Shown here: positions 35,044-43,251 of the stretch, piece after piece | How positions within the stretch are numbered: the first letter of the stretch is position 1 | Layout of the letters: the number at the start of each line of letters is the position of its first letter | Assembly (NCBI RefSeq): GCF_000282595.1 | Contig: NZ_AKIZ01000041.1 | Location: forward strand, 1 to 64,000 | Reading direction: 5' to 3' | DNA length: 64,000 nucleotides | Source: Phyllobacterium sp. YR531 | GTDB taxonomy: Bacteria; Pseudomonadota; Alphaproteobacteria; Rhizobiales; Rhizobiaceae | Made by a program: the position numbers and the translations under genes | The notes under the pieces: generated by a model | The model's input: the letters and a program-made list of their open reading frames with translations, nothing else | Database searches by the model: none | Told to the model about the DNA's origin: nothing

Positions 35044-36842
35044 AGCAGCACCTCGTCGGCGGTACGAGGCGGAAATCTCACCACGGGCAGAGCCAACCCG
35101 CTAAGTCTTACGGTCAGACGGGAGAACGTGTTGATTGAGGCATAGAGGCCGAAAAAGTGGGATAGTACCGAGCCGAAAAGATAGGCTTGTCCGCGGTCCA
35201 TCAACGCATCGGTAAATTCCACTGTGACGTCAACGCCACTTGCTATGGTCCCGTCACTCAGACGTGCGGTAGCCTTGCGACTTGTAACTGATGCAATGGC
35301 TTCGATCATTGAGCGCATTTCGGGCGCCCGCCGGAAATCATAAAGCCGCAACATGCTCTTGAGTATTTCCGGATCACCGCTGGTCAACGGTAAATGGTTC
35401 AACGAAAGATGCGAGATGAGTTTCCAGTAGGATTCACCTTCAGATTCAAACCGATGCGTATGTGTGGGCGGTAGCAGGCAATCGATCTTGCCGATTTCTC
35501 CTACCTTTGCCTGTGCGCCAAAATAGGGTTGTCCGCCACCGAAAGGCAACAACTCCGGCAAGCCGCGATTGAGGCATAAGGCATCAATGGAAGCGACCAG
35601 ATGATCTTCGGGCGCGGCAGGATCAAGGTTCATATCGACAAAGCGAATCTTGGCCTTGAATGATTTACTGTCGTCGTCGATCTCGCGCTTATACTGCCAG
35701 AACATATCAGCATTTTTTTCATTGGACTGTTTTTTCCGCCCAAAGAACGGCGGCACTTCTTTGCGATTTCCTTTCTGATCAGAAATATCGACCCGTTCAA
35801 TCGCATAAATTTCACGGGTGGAATTGTAGCGCGCGTCCGGGAGCAGGTCGTATTCATTCTGCGTATGGTTCACCGATATGGGTTCCGCCCGCTGTTCGAA
35901 CAGATTTATGACCGGTGCGCAGTGCAGATCGAAACTTGTCAAATCAACGGCTTTTGCAAGCGCGTTGGCGGGGGTGTCCAGGTAAAAGAAAATATGAAAT
36001 TCATTGCCTTTTACGCTGGCCAGAAACGACTTCAGACCACTCAATTCAAAGAAGAGGAATTTTTCCGGTAATGCAAAAAACTCAGCGAGTAGACGAAATC
36101 CAGGAAAGCTCCTGTTCGAATATGGCAGCATGCGCCTGTCATGCTCAAAGCCCAAAGGTTTCAGGGCATTTGGGGGAAGGCGAAGTGCCGCTTTGTCTTC
36201 CCTGTGTCGACCAATTGCTATGCCCAACGTATGGTTGAAAAGAAGCTCATATAGAGACGCACCTGTTACAAAGGGAGCCTTGATGAAGAATGTCAGTTTA
36301 TCAAGATTTAGTTCCGCGATGCCTGTGATGGGGCCGGTTGTCTTGACGCTCAACGACAGACATGACATCGGCGCAAGATCGGGCACTGGAGGCGCCACAT
36401 AGGGTGGTTGTGCCAGTTTGCACTCGGTCAAAGCAATGGGACTTAACGTCAGAGATTGTGTGGTTGTAAATCGGCATGTATCGCCACGCACCGGTTCCGA
36501 ATCTACGACGGTGTTCCGCGGCAATTCAATTGTTTCGTCCTGCTGCTCCGATGGATTGAATTTGAGAACAGACATTGAGGGGATTTGCGCCAGATAGTGC
36601 GGATAGAGCGATTCAAGCAATGTTTCTGTCAGTTCGGGAAAGTCATCATCGAGTTTTTGCCGGACGCGTGCTGCACTATAGGCAAATCCCTGGATAAGGC
36701 GCTCGACATGAGGATCGTCGACAGCTTCCGGTGTCAAACGCAAGCGACCGGCAACTTTGGGGTGCTGATGCGCGAAAACAGAAGCGCGCTTGCGCAACGC
36801 GCCAAGCTCCCGGTTGTACCAAGCAAGAAATCGATTAGCCAT
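35040..36842 (-). CDS. tssF: T6SS baseplate protein TssF
   Basis: A 600-residue protein (ImpG/VasA) with the standard start FLAWYNRELGALRKRASVFA and the conserved VERLIQGFAYSAARVRQKLDD. TssF carries the wedge arms that contact TssG and the hub. Length is normal. Its ATG lies within the last codons of tssE (8-base overlap), and its stop overlaps tssG by four bases. Confidence 0.96.
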   Translation of the reverse strand: MANRFLAWYNRELGALRKRASVFAHQHPKVAGRLRLTPEAVDDPHVERLIQGFAYSAARVRQKLDDDFPELTETLLESLYPHYLAQIPSMSVLKFNPSEQQDETIELPRNTVVDSEPVRGDTCRFTTTQSLTLSPIALTECKLAQPPYVAPPVPDLAPMSCLSLSVKTTGPITGIAELNLDKLTFFIKAPFVTGASLYELLFNHTLGIAIGRHREDKAALRLPPNALKPLGFEHDRRMLPYSNRSFPGFRLLAEFFALPEKFLFFELSGLKSFLASVKGNEFHIFFYLDTPANALAKAVDLTSFDLHCAPVINLFEQRAEPISVNHTQNEYDLLPDARYNSTREIYAIERVDISDQKGNRKEVPPFFGRKKQSNEKNADMFWQYKREIDDDSKSFKAKIRFVDMNLDPAAPEDHLVASIDALCLNRGLPELLPFGGGQPYFGAQAKVGEIGKIDCLLPPTHTHRFESEGESYWKLISHLSLNHLPLTSGDPEILKSMLRLYDFRRAPEMRSMIEAIASVTSRKATARLSDGTIASGVDVTVEFTDALMDRGQAYLFGSVLSHFFGLYASINTFSRLTVRLSGLALPVVRFPPRTADEVLL

Positions 36843-37326
36843 GATGTGTGCCGCCGATCATGAAATGCCGGGTTGTCGGGTCTAATGATGTATCGAAAAT
36901 GATTGGCTCTATACCATCAGGAAACAGCATTTCCGCTTCAATACGCAGATCCAGCACCCGATCCTGATCATTGCGATTTTTACCAAGTCCAACCTGCACC
37001 TGAGAAAGGCGAGGGTCGAATGCCACAATCACCTGCCTTATTGCCTCCGCAAGTCGCAAGCGTTGCTCCGTCGTTGCCAGCATCAAGCCGTGAAAACCGG
37101 CAGTACCAAACCTCAAAAGGCTGGTGTGCAGTTCTTCAAACTCTTTTTCAATAGAATGGGGCCATTGCTGCGCATTGAGCAGCGCCTCTATGTCCTTGCG
37201 AACACTTTCACGGATGTTGTTAATCTTTTGTCGAGGCGTCGTGGGCTGATCAACAGTCATATCCGGATCATGATCAATCAGACGATCAAGGACCGATTCA
37301 AACGATATCCTGCTGCTTACCGCCAT
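36835..37326 (-). CDS. tssE: T6SS baseplate gp25-like protein TssE
   Basis: A 163-residue homologue of phage T4 gp25, which starts sheath polymerisation on the baseplate. The conserved strands and helix LRFGTAGFHGLML and LRLAEAIRQVIVAFDPRL are present. It begins two bases after the tagJ stop and overlaps tssF. The first 40 residues (TTPRQKINNIRESVRKDIEALLN) are the usual N-terminal helix. Confidence 0.93.
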   Translation of the reverse strand: MAVSSRISFESVLDRLIDHDPDMTVDQPTTPRQKINNIRESVRKDIEALLNAQQWPHSIEKEFEELHTSLLRFGTAGFHGLMLATTEQRLRLAEAIRQVIVAFDPRLSQVQVGLGKNRNDQDRVLDLRIEAEMLFPDGIEPIIFDTSLDPTTRHFMIGGTHHG

Positions 37327-37328
37327 GT

Positions 37329-38141
37329 TTAACCAGCCGCTGCCGGAATGAATTCTATGGAGCTGATGTCGAGTATTCCGAGCACATCATCGTCTGCGAG
37401 CAGACATTTTTGTCCCTTGCCTGCATAAAGTCCGCCGCCCGCTTCAACCCAATCGGTTTCACGGCCAAGTTTCATTGAATCTGCTGCGTCCCGGGAAAAA
37501 TAGGTCGCCGGCATCACAATTTCCGACTGGGATTCATCGCGAAGCGTGAGCAGCGCGTTGCGCCAGGTAAGATCGCGAACACTTTGAACCGGATGAAAAT
37601 CCAGGCGTCCAATCCGATTAAAATCTACCCACATATAGGTACCGTTGGTGTGATAGATTTCAATGGCATGTGGAATGCGATCATCAAGATCGCGAAACGC
37701 TGTCACTGTGCGGCCATCAATTTTGACAGAGCCTTCGAAAATATTTTCGGGGAATGCCTCTGGGGCTTCGCCGTTCGTTCCGCTCGTTTTCCGATCAAGT
37801 ACAAGTGCATTTTTCATCGCAAGCTGATCACGTTCGCTGGGCCCCTCGGGAAAGGCTGGAACTGCTCCTGTTTCAAACCATGCAGCGCGAGCATCCGCAG
37901 CGCGCAAGCGACCACGAAGCATTGTCAGGCCGAGCGCCAGATCCGGCACGGTATTGGACAGGATTGCTGCTTGCTTGTCGGCACGCTCGAAATCACCACT
38001 GACGATCAGCAGATCAATCAGCAGTCGGCGGGCAAGGGCGTCGGTCGGACTCTGTTTGACTGCGGCAAGTCCAGCATCAACGGCTCCATGGAGATCGCCT
38101 GCATCAATAAGCGACGAAACGCTGTTTGTTTGACCCGTCAT
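37329..38141 (-). CDS. tagJ: T6SS accessory protein TagJ (ImpE)
   Basis: A 270-residue ImpE/TagJ protein. The N-terminal TPR-like half (DAGDLHGAVDAGLAAVKQSP, DALARRLLIDLLIVSGDFERADKQ) is followed by a C-terminal domain with HAIEIYHTNGTYMWVDF. TagJ binds the N-terminus of TssB and modulates ClpV-driven sheath recycling in species that carry it. Its ATG shares one base with the stop of the upstream tssC paralogue (TAATG), giving translational coupling. Confidence 0.93.
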   Translation of the reverse strand: MTGQTNSVSSLIDAGDLHGAVDAGLAAVKQSPTDALARRLLIDLLIVSGDFERADKQAAILSNTVPDLALGLTMLRGRLRAADARAAWFETGAVPAFPEGPSERDQLAMKNALVLDRKTSGTNGEAPEAFPENIFEGSVKIDGRTVTAFRDLDDRIPHAIEIYHTNGTYMWVDFNRIGRLDFHPVQSVRDLTWRNALLTLRDESQSEIVMPATYFSRDAADSMKLGRETDWVEAGGGLYAGKGQKCLLADDDVLGILDISSIEFIPAAAG

Positions 38142-39583
38142 TATACTTTACCTCTGCTGGACTGTTCGGACTTGCTGTTCATGTCGGCGAGCAGCTGGAA
38201 ACTCGCAGTAACGTCATCCAGCTGAAAATGTGGCTGCAGGCGCATGACGCAACCATAGACACCGGGACGCCCGGGTATTTCACGAACTTCCACGGAAGCA
38301 GATCGCAAGGGATGGCGGGCCTTCATCGTCGCGTTGGCGTCGTCATTGCCGATGCAATAGGTAGACAGCCATTTTTCAAGCGTATCGCGCAAGCTGTTCG
38401 AAGTTGCGATTTGGCCAACATTTTCTCGCATGATCATTTTCAGATAGTGCGCAAAACGACAGGCACACAGCACATATTGCAACATGGATGCGATACGCGC
38501 ATTGCGGTTTGCAATTTCTGAATCATATCGGGCTGTCCGGTGAACAGACTGATTGGAGTTGAACACAAGGTTTGGCGTGTATGGAACCGTGGCAAGCGGC
38601 ATGAAGCCAGCCTCACTCAACGTTTGTTCCTGTGCCGGATTCAATCGCTGTTCAACAGGTGGTTGTGCTGCAAAATCATGGCGATCAGTCGAAAATGCCA
38701 GATGTGGCAGCATGTCCACCAAGCCGCCGCTCTTCTCATCCTCTCGGACCCCGCGCAAATCTGCAAACCATCCCGAGGATGCATATTCGCGTAAAACAAC
38801 AAAGGCGAAGGCAAAGGCTGGGTTGCCCCAAAGCAGGTTAGCGCCTTGGGCATCTATTTCTTCACGAAAGCGGAAGCCATCACGGCGGCTGATATCGTTT
38901 GTTTTATAGGGGCTACGGACAAGGATGCGTGGCAGAGCTAACCCAAGAAATCGTGTATCGGCGGCTTGCCGCAGACGGTTCCATCGCGGTGAGCGATTTG
39001 ATTTCAGCAGAAATGTCAGATCCGGTACTCGATCAAGCTCCGCATAGCTTTCCATTTCGAAGAGAGAAGGATGTGCTGCGCAAATAAAGGGTGAAAAAGC
39101 TGCCGCTGCAATGCTTGCCACGCTTTCGATAATCGAAAGATCATTGGTCTTGGTAACGGGATTGATACCGTCCGCAATCGAGTAATCACCAATGAGCAAG
39201 CCATAGGGTTGACCACCCGGCATATCGAACTCTTGGGAATAAATGAGCTCAAACAAGCGGCTTTGATCAAAGTCAGCAGCGCGCTCAACATCCCGAGCTA
39301 TCTCTTTCCACTTGGCTGAGAAAATCCGGATTTGGACCGGACTGGTGCTGACAGGCATCCAGACAAGGCGCAGAAGGTTACGCCAGATGGCTTCAAGCTG
39401 CTGAAATTCGGGGTGATGAATGATCCGGTTGACTTGCTTTGTGAGACTTTCGTCAATCGCTTCAATCAGGCAATCAATTTGATAGCGGATGTCAGAATTT
39501 GTTTGTGGAGATGACTTCTCAGTCTCCACGAAGGATTGACGTGTCTCGTATTGTTTTGAAGCCGCAAGACTCTCGGACGCCAC
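38141..39583 (-). CDS. Second TssC-like sheath protein (ImpD)
   Basis: A 480-residue protein of the TssC/EvpB family, paralogous to the next gene upstream. Shared blocks are RNLLRLV, LIGDY, RFLGLALPRILVRSPY and a WLSTYC-type C-terminal region. The N-terminal 30 residues and the ending differ from tssC. Rhizobial T6SS loci carry two such copies (ImpC/ImpD; in Agrobacterium TssC41/TssC40), one the sheath subunit and the other with an unclear accessory role. This copy is separated from tssC by a 147-base gap with a long stem-loop. Confidence 0.92.
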   Translation of the reverse strand: MASESLAASKQYETRQSFVETEKSSPQTNSDIRYQIDCLIEAIDESLTKQVNRIIHHPEFQQLEAIWRNLLRLVWMPVSTSPVQIRIFSAKWKEIARDVERAADFDQSRLFELIYSQEFDMPGGQPYGLLIGDYSIADGINPVTKTNDLSIIESVASIAAAAFSPFICAAHPSLFEMESYAELDRVPDLTFLLKSNRSPRWNRLRQAADTRFLGLALPRILVRSPYKTNDISRRDGFRFREEIDAQGANLLWGNPAFAFAFVVLREYASSGWFADLRGVREDEKSGGLVDMLPHLAFSTDRHDFAAQPPVEQRLNPAQEQTLSEAGFMPLATVPYTPNLVFNSNQSVHRTARYDSEIANRNARIASMLQYVLCACRFAHYLKMIMRENVGQIATSNSLRDTLEKWLSTYCIGNDDANATMKARHPLRSASVEVREIPGRPGVYGCVMRLQPHFQLDDVTASFQLLADMNSKSEQSSRGKV

Positions 39584-39730
39584 GAAATCATCACTCCTGA
39601 AATTCCGAAAGTAGTATCGGAAGAAAGACCGCCTTACGCATTGGAATTTAAGGGAAAACCCGTCGATTCATTTGCGTTAGGCGGTCGGTGCAATCACAGT
39701 CTACCCGTTACCGGGCTCATATCGTCTGGA
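39584..39730 (-). promoter_or_regulatory. Intercistronic stem-loop between tssC and its paralogue
   Basis: The gap between the two tssC-like genes holds a long inverted repeat. Arms of 14 bases at 39627-39640 and 39673-39686 pair with one mismatch (GACCGCCT.. and ..AGGCGGTC), enclosing a 32-base loop with a small internal GGG/CCC stem. A second small hairpin (CCCG/CGGG near 39704-39715) lies just after the tssC stop. There is no T-run, so it is less likely a terminator than a 3'-end protecting or processing element that keeps tssABC mRNA more abundant than the downstream genes. Confidence 0.6.
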
Positions 39731-41212
39731 TTAGTTGCGAGCCTTTGGAATACGCGCCACCATCCGCAGTGATGTTGTCAGTTCTTCCATCTGCAACCAT
39801 GGGCGGAGCCAAGCGATTGCTTCATAGGAACCGGGGCTGCCAGCAACTGCCTTAACCTCGACACGTGCATCCCGCAGGGGATAGGCCGCGCGATTTTCAG
39901 GGCCCGCATCATCGTTTGCATTAACGTAATTGTTAATCCAGCGATTGAGCCAAGCCTGGCAATCCTCAGCTTCCATGAAAGAGCCGATCTTGTCGCGGCC
40001 AATAACCTTGAGGTAGTGCGCAAAACGGGAGGTTGCCATCATGTATGGCAGACGTGCAGAAATTGCAGCGTTTTCGGTTGCTTCCGGGCGGTCATATTTT
40101 GCCGGCTTATGTGTTGTCTGTGCACCGAAGAACACGGCATAGTCCGTATTTTTGTAGTGGCAGAGTGGCAGGAAGCCAAGTTTGCCGAGTTCCGCATCGC
40201 GGCGGTCCGTAATGCCGATTTCGGTGGGGCACTTGGTATCGGTGTCGCCATCATCACTCTGGAAGATGTGAACCGGCAAGGATTCTACCTTACCGCCATT
40301 CTCTGCACCACGGATTGCCGTGCACCAGCCATTCTTGGCAAAAGCGTCGGTAAGCCGTGAACCAAGAATGTAGGAAGCATTGGACCAGCAATAATCATTA
40401 TGGTTCATTTCCTTATCGCCGAATTTGATTGCTTCATTGTAATCAAATTCGTCGATTGTCAGGGTTTCAGGACCAAAGGGCAGGCGTGTCAGGACGCGTG
40501 GCATCGTGAGCGTCACGAAACGTGAATCGCTGCTTTCGCGGAACGAGCGCCACTTGATATATTCCTTGGTCTGAAAGATTTTTTCCAGATCGCGCGGCTT
40601 TGACAATTCAGTGAAATCATCAAATCCGAAAAGTGTCGGGCCAGCAGCAGCAATGAATGGAGCAAAGGCAGCAGCAGCAACCGAACTCATGTTCTGCAGT
40701 GCTTCGATATCCTCAAACGAGTTGCCGAACTCGTAATCGCCGACCAATGCGCCGAAGGGTTCGCCACCGGCAATACCGAATTCGCTTTCATAGATCGTTT
40801 TGAAAATCTTGCTCTGGTCGAATTCGACGGCTTTCGACAGATCGCGGGAAAGCTCGCGTTTGCTGACATTGAGCACGCGGATTTTCAGATTTGCGCTCGT
40901 TTCGCTGTTGTAAACCAGATAGCGCAGACCGCGCCAACTGCCTTCCAGCTTGCGAAAATCCTCATTATGCATGATCTCGGCGACCTGCGTGGACAGCAGC
41001 TCGTCGATTTTTTTGATCGCATTGTTGATCGTAACAGAAAGGTTGCGGTTATACGAAACCGTGCCCTTCAATGCTTCGCTTGTCAGGGTCCGCAGCAACT
41101 GTTCGGTGCGGTCAGAAGAGGTCTGTTTGGTAGCGGAGATTGCTTCATCAAGCAGGCTCTCCTTGACGACAGTCGTCGTAGTGCCTTGCGATGCGCTCTT
41201 TGAGGTCGCCAT
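39731..41212 (-). CDS. tssC: T6SS contractile sheath large subunit TssC
   Basis: A 493-residue sheath protein (VipB/ImpC) that with TssB forms the contractile tube around Hcp. Conserved blocks include [36 protein letters not shown], and a C-terminal RWINNYV and [10 protein letters not shown]. It starts with the base following the tssB stop, so TssB and TssC are made in step. The downstream gap carries a stem-loop. Confidence 0.97.
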   Translation of the reverse strand: MATSKSASQGTTTTVVKESLLDEAISATKQTSSDRTEQLLRTLTSEALKGTVSYNRNLSVTINNAIKKIDELLSTQVAEIMHNEDFRKLEGSWRGLRYLVYNSETSANLKIRVLNVSKRELSRDLSKAVEFDQSKIFKTIYESEFGIAGGEPFGALVGDYEFGNSFEDIEALQNMSSVAAAAFAPFIAAAGPTLFGFDDFTELSKPRDLEKIFQTKEYIKWRSFRESSDSRFVTLTMPRVLTRLPFGPETLTIDEFDYNEAIKFGDKEMNHNDYCWSNASYILGSRLTDAFAKNGWCTAIRGAENGGKVESLPVHIFQSDDGDTDTKCPTEIGITDRRDAELGKLGFLPLCHYKNTDYAVFFGAQTTHKPAKYDRPEATENAAISARLPYMMATSRFAHYLKVIGRDKIGSFMEAEDCQAWLNRWINNYVNANDDAGPENRAAYPLRDARVEVKAVAGSPGSYEAIAWLRPWLQMEELTTSLRMVARIPKARN

Positions 41213-41734
41213 TTATTTCGTCCCTTTTTCGCTGCCGGGATTACGTTCGTCGAGCTCAGCGGCGAGCTTTTTAAGATCGGTCTGGTTCTGGAGAATACGC
41301 TCAAGGAGAACCTCAAGGTTTTCAGAACGATCAGCTTTGGTCAAAAGATCACGCAATTGGTTGCGGGCTTCGAGCAGTGACTTGAGGGCAGGAACCTGCT
41401 CAACGATTGAACCCGGTTCAAAATCCTCAAGCTTCTCGAATTTAAGCGCGACAGCCATCTCGCGGCCTTTGCCTTCCAACGTATTTTCTACGCGAATGTT
41501 AAGGCCCGGTGTCATGCGGCGCATAACGTCGTCGAAATTGTCACGATCTATCTGAACAAATTTGCGCTCGCCAAATGGCTTCAGCGGATCTGTCGGATTG
41601 CCGGAAAAATCGCCGAGAACGCCCACCACGAAAGGCAGTTCCTTCTCGACAACCGCACCTTCGGTTTCAACCTCGTACTTGATGTGTACCCTCGGCTTGC
41701 GGACTCTTTCGAGTTTGTCGTGAACGCTGGCCAA
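41213..41734 (-). CDS. tssB: T6SS contractile sheath small subunit TssB
   Basis: A 173-residue sheath protein (VipA/ImpB). The family pattern [29 protein letters not shown] and the C-terminal [22 protein letters not shown] are present. It starts with TTG, but a perfect AGGAGG Shine-Dalgarno sequence lies seven bases upstream, which should compensate. A 124-base gap separates it from tssA, so it may have its own promoter. TssB and TssC are needed in the largest amounts. Confidence 0.97.
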   Translation of the reverse strand: MASVHDKLERVRKPRVHIKYEVETEGAVVEKELPFVVGVLGDFSGNPTDPLKPFGERKFVQIDRDNFDDVMRRMTPGLNIRVENTLEGKGREMAVALKFEKLEDFEPGSIVEQVPALKSLLEARNQLRDLLTKADRSENLEVLLERILQNQTDLKKLAAELDERNPGSEKGTK

Positions 41735-41740
41735 TTGATG

Positions 41741-41746
41741 CCTCCT
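41741..41746 (-). promoter_or_regulatory. Strong Shine-Dalgarno sequence of tssB
   Basis: AGGAGG on the minus strand, at good spacing from the TTG at 41734-41732. It fixes that TTG as the tssB start, since no ATG is available near the conserved N-terminus. Confidence 0.75.
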
Positions 41747-41858
41747 GCCTATGTGTGCTTCTAAGAAGTGGGGGGATTATTGCAAACCCTTTGAAGTTAG
41801 CAACTATTTTCTCAACTGAGGGTTACTAGCGGTTGTATTGAAACCCTCTTAATGCGCT

Positions 41859-42968
41859 TCACTCGCGTCGATTTATCGGGTCTATTCCCGCCCGGATCAT
41901 CACATCGCGACGCAGTTCATCATGCGGTATCAGTTCTTCGAGCAGACGTACAAAGTCCATCCGCCCACGACGGACGAGTGTCTCCAAAGCGAATGGCAAT
42001 GATGAGTTGGGTTCTGTTGCACGAAAGAAATTGGCAACCTGAAGCAATTGATCAAAGGCCTGTTCGCGGTTTTGTATAGGTCCGGTTTGCCGTGGAGCGG
42101 GCGGTGCGGAGACAGGTTGACCCTGCTCCGGGGTTTCGGTGGCGGCAATTACAGGAGCCGGATTTTGAGGAACATGCGCAACCAGCTTTTCCATTTCGCT
42201 GTAAGCTCCGCTTATTGATTCCAGTACAGCTTGAATACGTGAGACGGAAAAGGAGCCGGCATTACCATTGCTTTCCTCCGTCAGGTGTTCGTCTATAGCG
42301 GTGAGTATTGTCAGTGCGCGGTTTGTGTCATTCTTCATGCGTCCGAACGCGTGGCCGTCCACATGTTCGAGTGCATCGCGAAATTCAGCCCATTGCGGTC
42401 CAGACAGGTCCCGGAATGCCTGATCGTAGGCCCAAAGGCTGAAGCGGCCATAGATTTCGTTGGGAAGCAGGGAAACAAGACGCAACGGTCGCACCAGCGT
42501 ACCATCATCCTGGCTGCCATTCAGGCCAGTCAATGGCGCAAGCTTATCGGCCAGGTCTTCGTCATCTATCGAATGCAGGTAACTGAAATGGTTGTGCACC
42601 ATCTTGTCGAAAGCCGCCAGAATCTCCGTCAGCGCCTGAATTCCTTCGACACGGACCGCCGCTTCCATCAACCAGGAGAATATTTCTATGTCTTTCGTGT
42701 GTAGAGATAGGGCATCAAAAGACAGGTCATGCACGGTGCGCCAATGAATTGATGGCCGGTGAACCAGAGATTCGTTCGTGCTGGAATTCCGGTCATCATC
42801 CTGACTTATGATTGCAGGATTCTCGATTGTCCGGTCCTCGGAGCGGGCGTTTGAGCGGGCATCCCGTATCGCCTGATATACAGACACGAGTTTACTATCG
42901 ATTCGAAGGTTAACACCGCAAGGGTTTTCCCCGGCAAATGCGACACCGAGAATTTCATAGTTATTCAT
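41859..42968 (-). CDS. tssA: T6SS protein TssA (ImpA)
   Basis: A 369-residue protein with the ImpA N-terminal domain (GENPCGVNLRIDSKL, VYQAIRDARSNARSED) and a C-terminal region (NREQAFDQLLQVANFFRATEPNSSLPF, LVRRGRMDFVRLLEELIP) typical of short TssA forms. TssA initiates tube and sheath assembly at the baseplate and may cap the growing end. A TTG at 42989 is in frame, but the ATG at 42968 gives the conserved start. It is the first gene of the leftward operon and diverges from clpV. Confidence 0.93.
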   Translation of the reverse strand: MNNYEILGVAFAGENPCGVNLRIDSKLVSVYQAIRDARSNARSEDRTIENPAIISQDDDRNSSTNESLVHRPSIHWRTVHDLSFDALSLHTKDIEIFSWLMEAAVRVEGIQALTEILAAFDKMVHNHFSYLHSIDDEDLADKLAPLTGLNGSQDDGTLVRPLRLVSLLPNEIYGRFSLWAYDQAFRDLSGPQWAEFRDALEHVDGHAFGRMKNDTNRALTILTAIDEHLTEESNGNAGSFSVSRIQAVLESISGAYSEMEKLVAHVPQNPAPVIAATETPEQGQPVSAPPAPRQTGPIQNREQAFDQLLQVANFFRATEPNSSLPFALETLVRRGRMDFVRLLEELIPHDELRRDVMIRAGIDPINRRE

Positions 42969-43251
42969 TCGCAATACCCAAATACACAAAACTCTGAGAC
43001 GCCGTTTTGAACCTTATGCGAAGAATATGTCAAATGGAACATTGCTGCGTAGTAGCGTTTTGTTAAATCCACATGGTGAACGCTTTTAACGATTCCTCAC
43101 TAGCAAATAAAAACTATTGGCAGATGCAACGTTTTGGCCGTGTTCACTGTTTAAGCGGGTCAACTTTAACATTCGTTGTTTTTGGCGATTGATTTTTCAC
43201 TCCGGTTTTTTCTAATGTACGCGCGGCAATAGCAGGAGCAGGTATTATTTC
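42969..43251. promoter_or_regulatory. Divergent promoter region between tssA and clpV
   Basis: A 283-base AT-richer gap from which the tssABC operon runs left and clpV-hcp runs right, so it should hold both promoters. No sigma-54 site with correct GG-N10-GC spacing was found, although the window encodes NtrC. Nothing else was recognised. Confidence 0.5.

Noticed and set aside
42969-43251. Sigma-54 promoter in the tssA-clpV gap
   Set aside because: TGGCA at about 43119 is not followed by GC at the required spacing.
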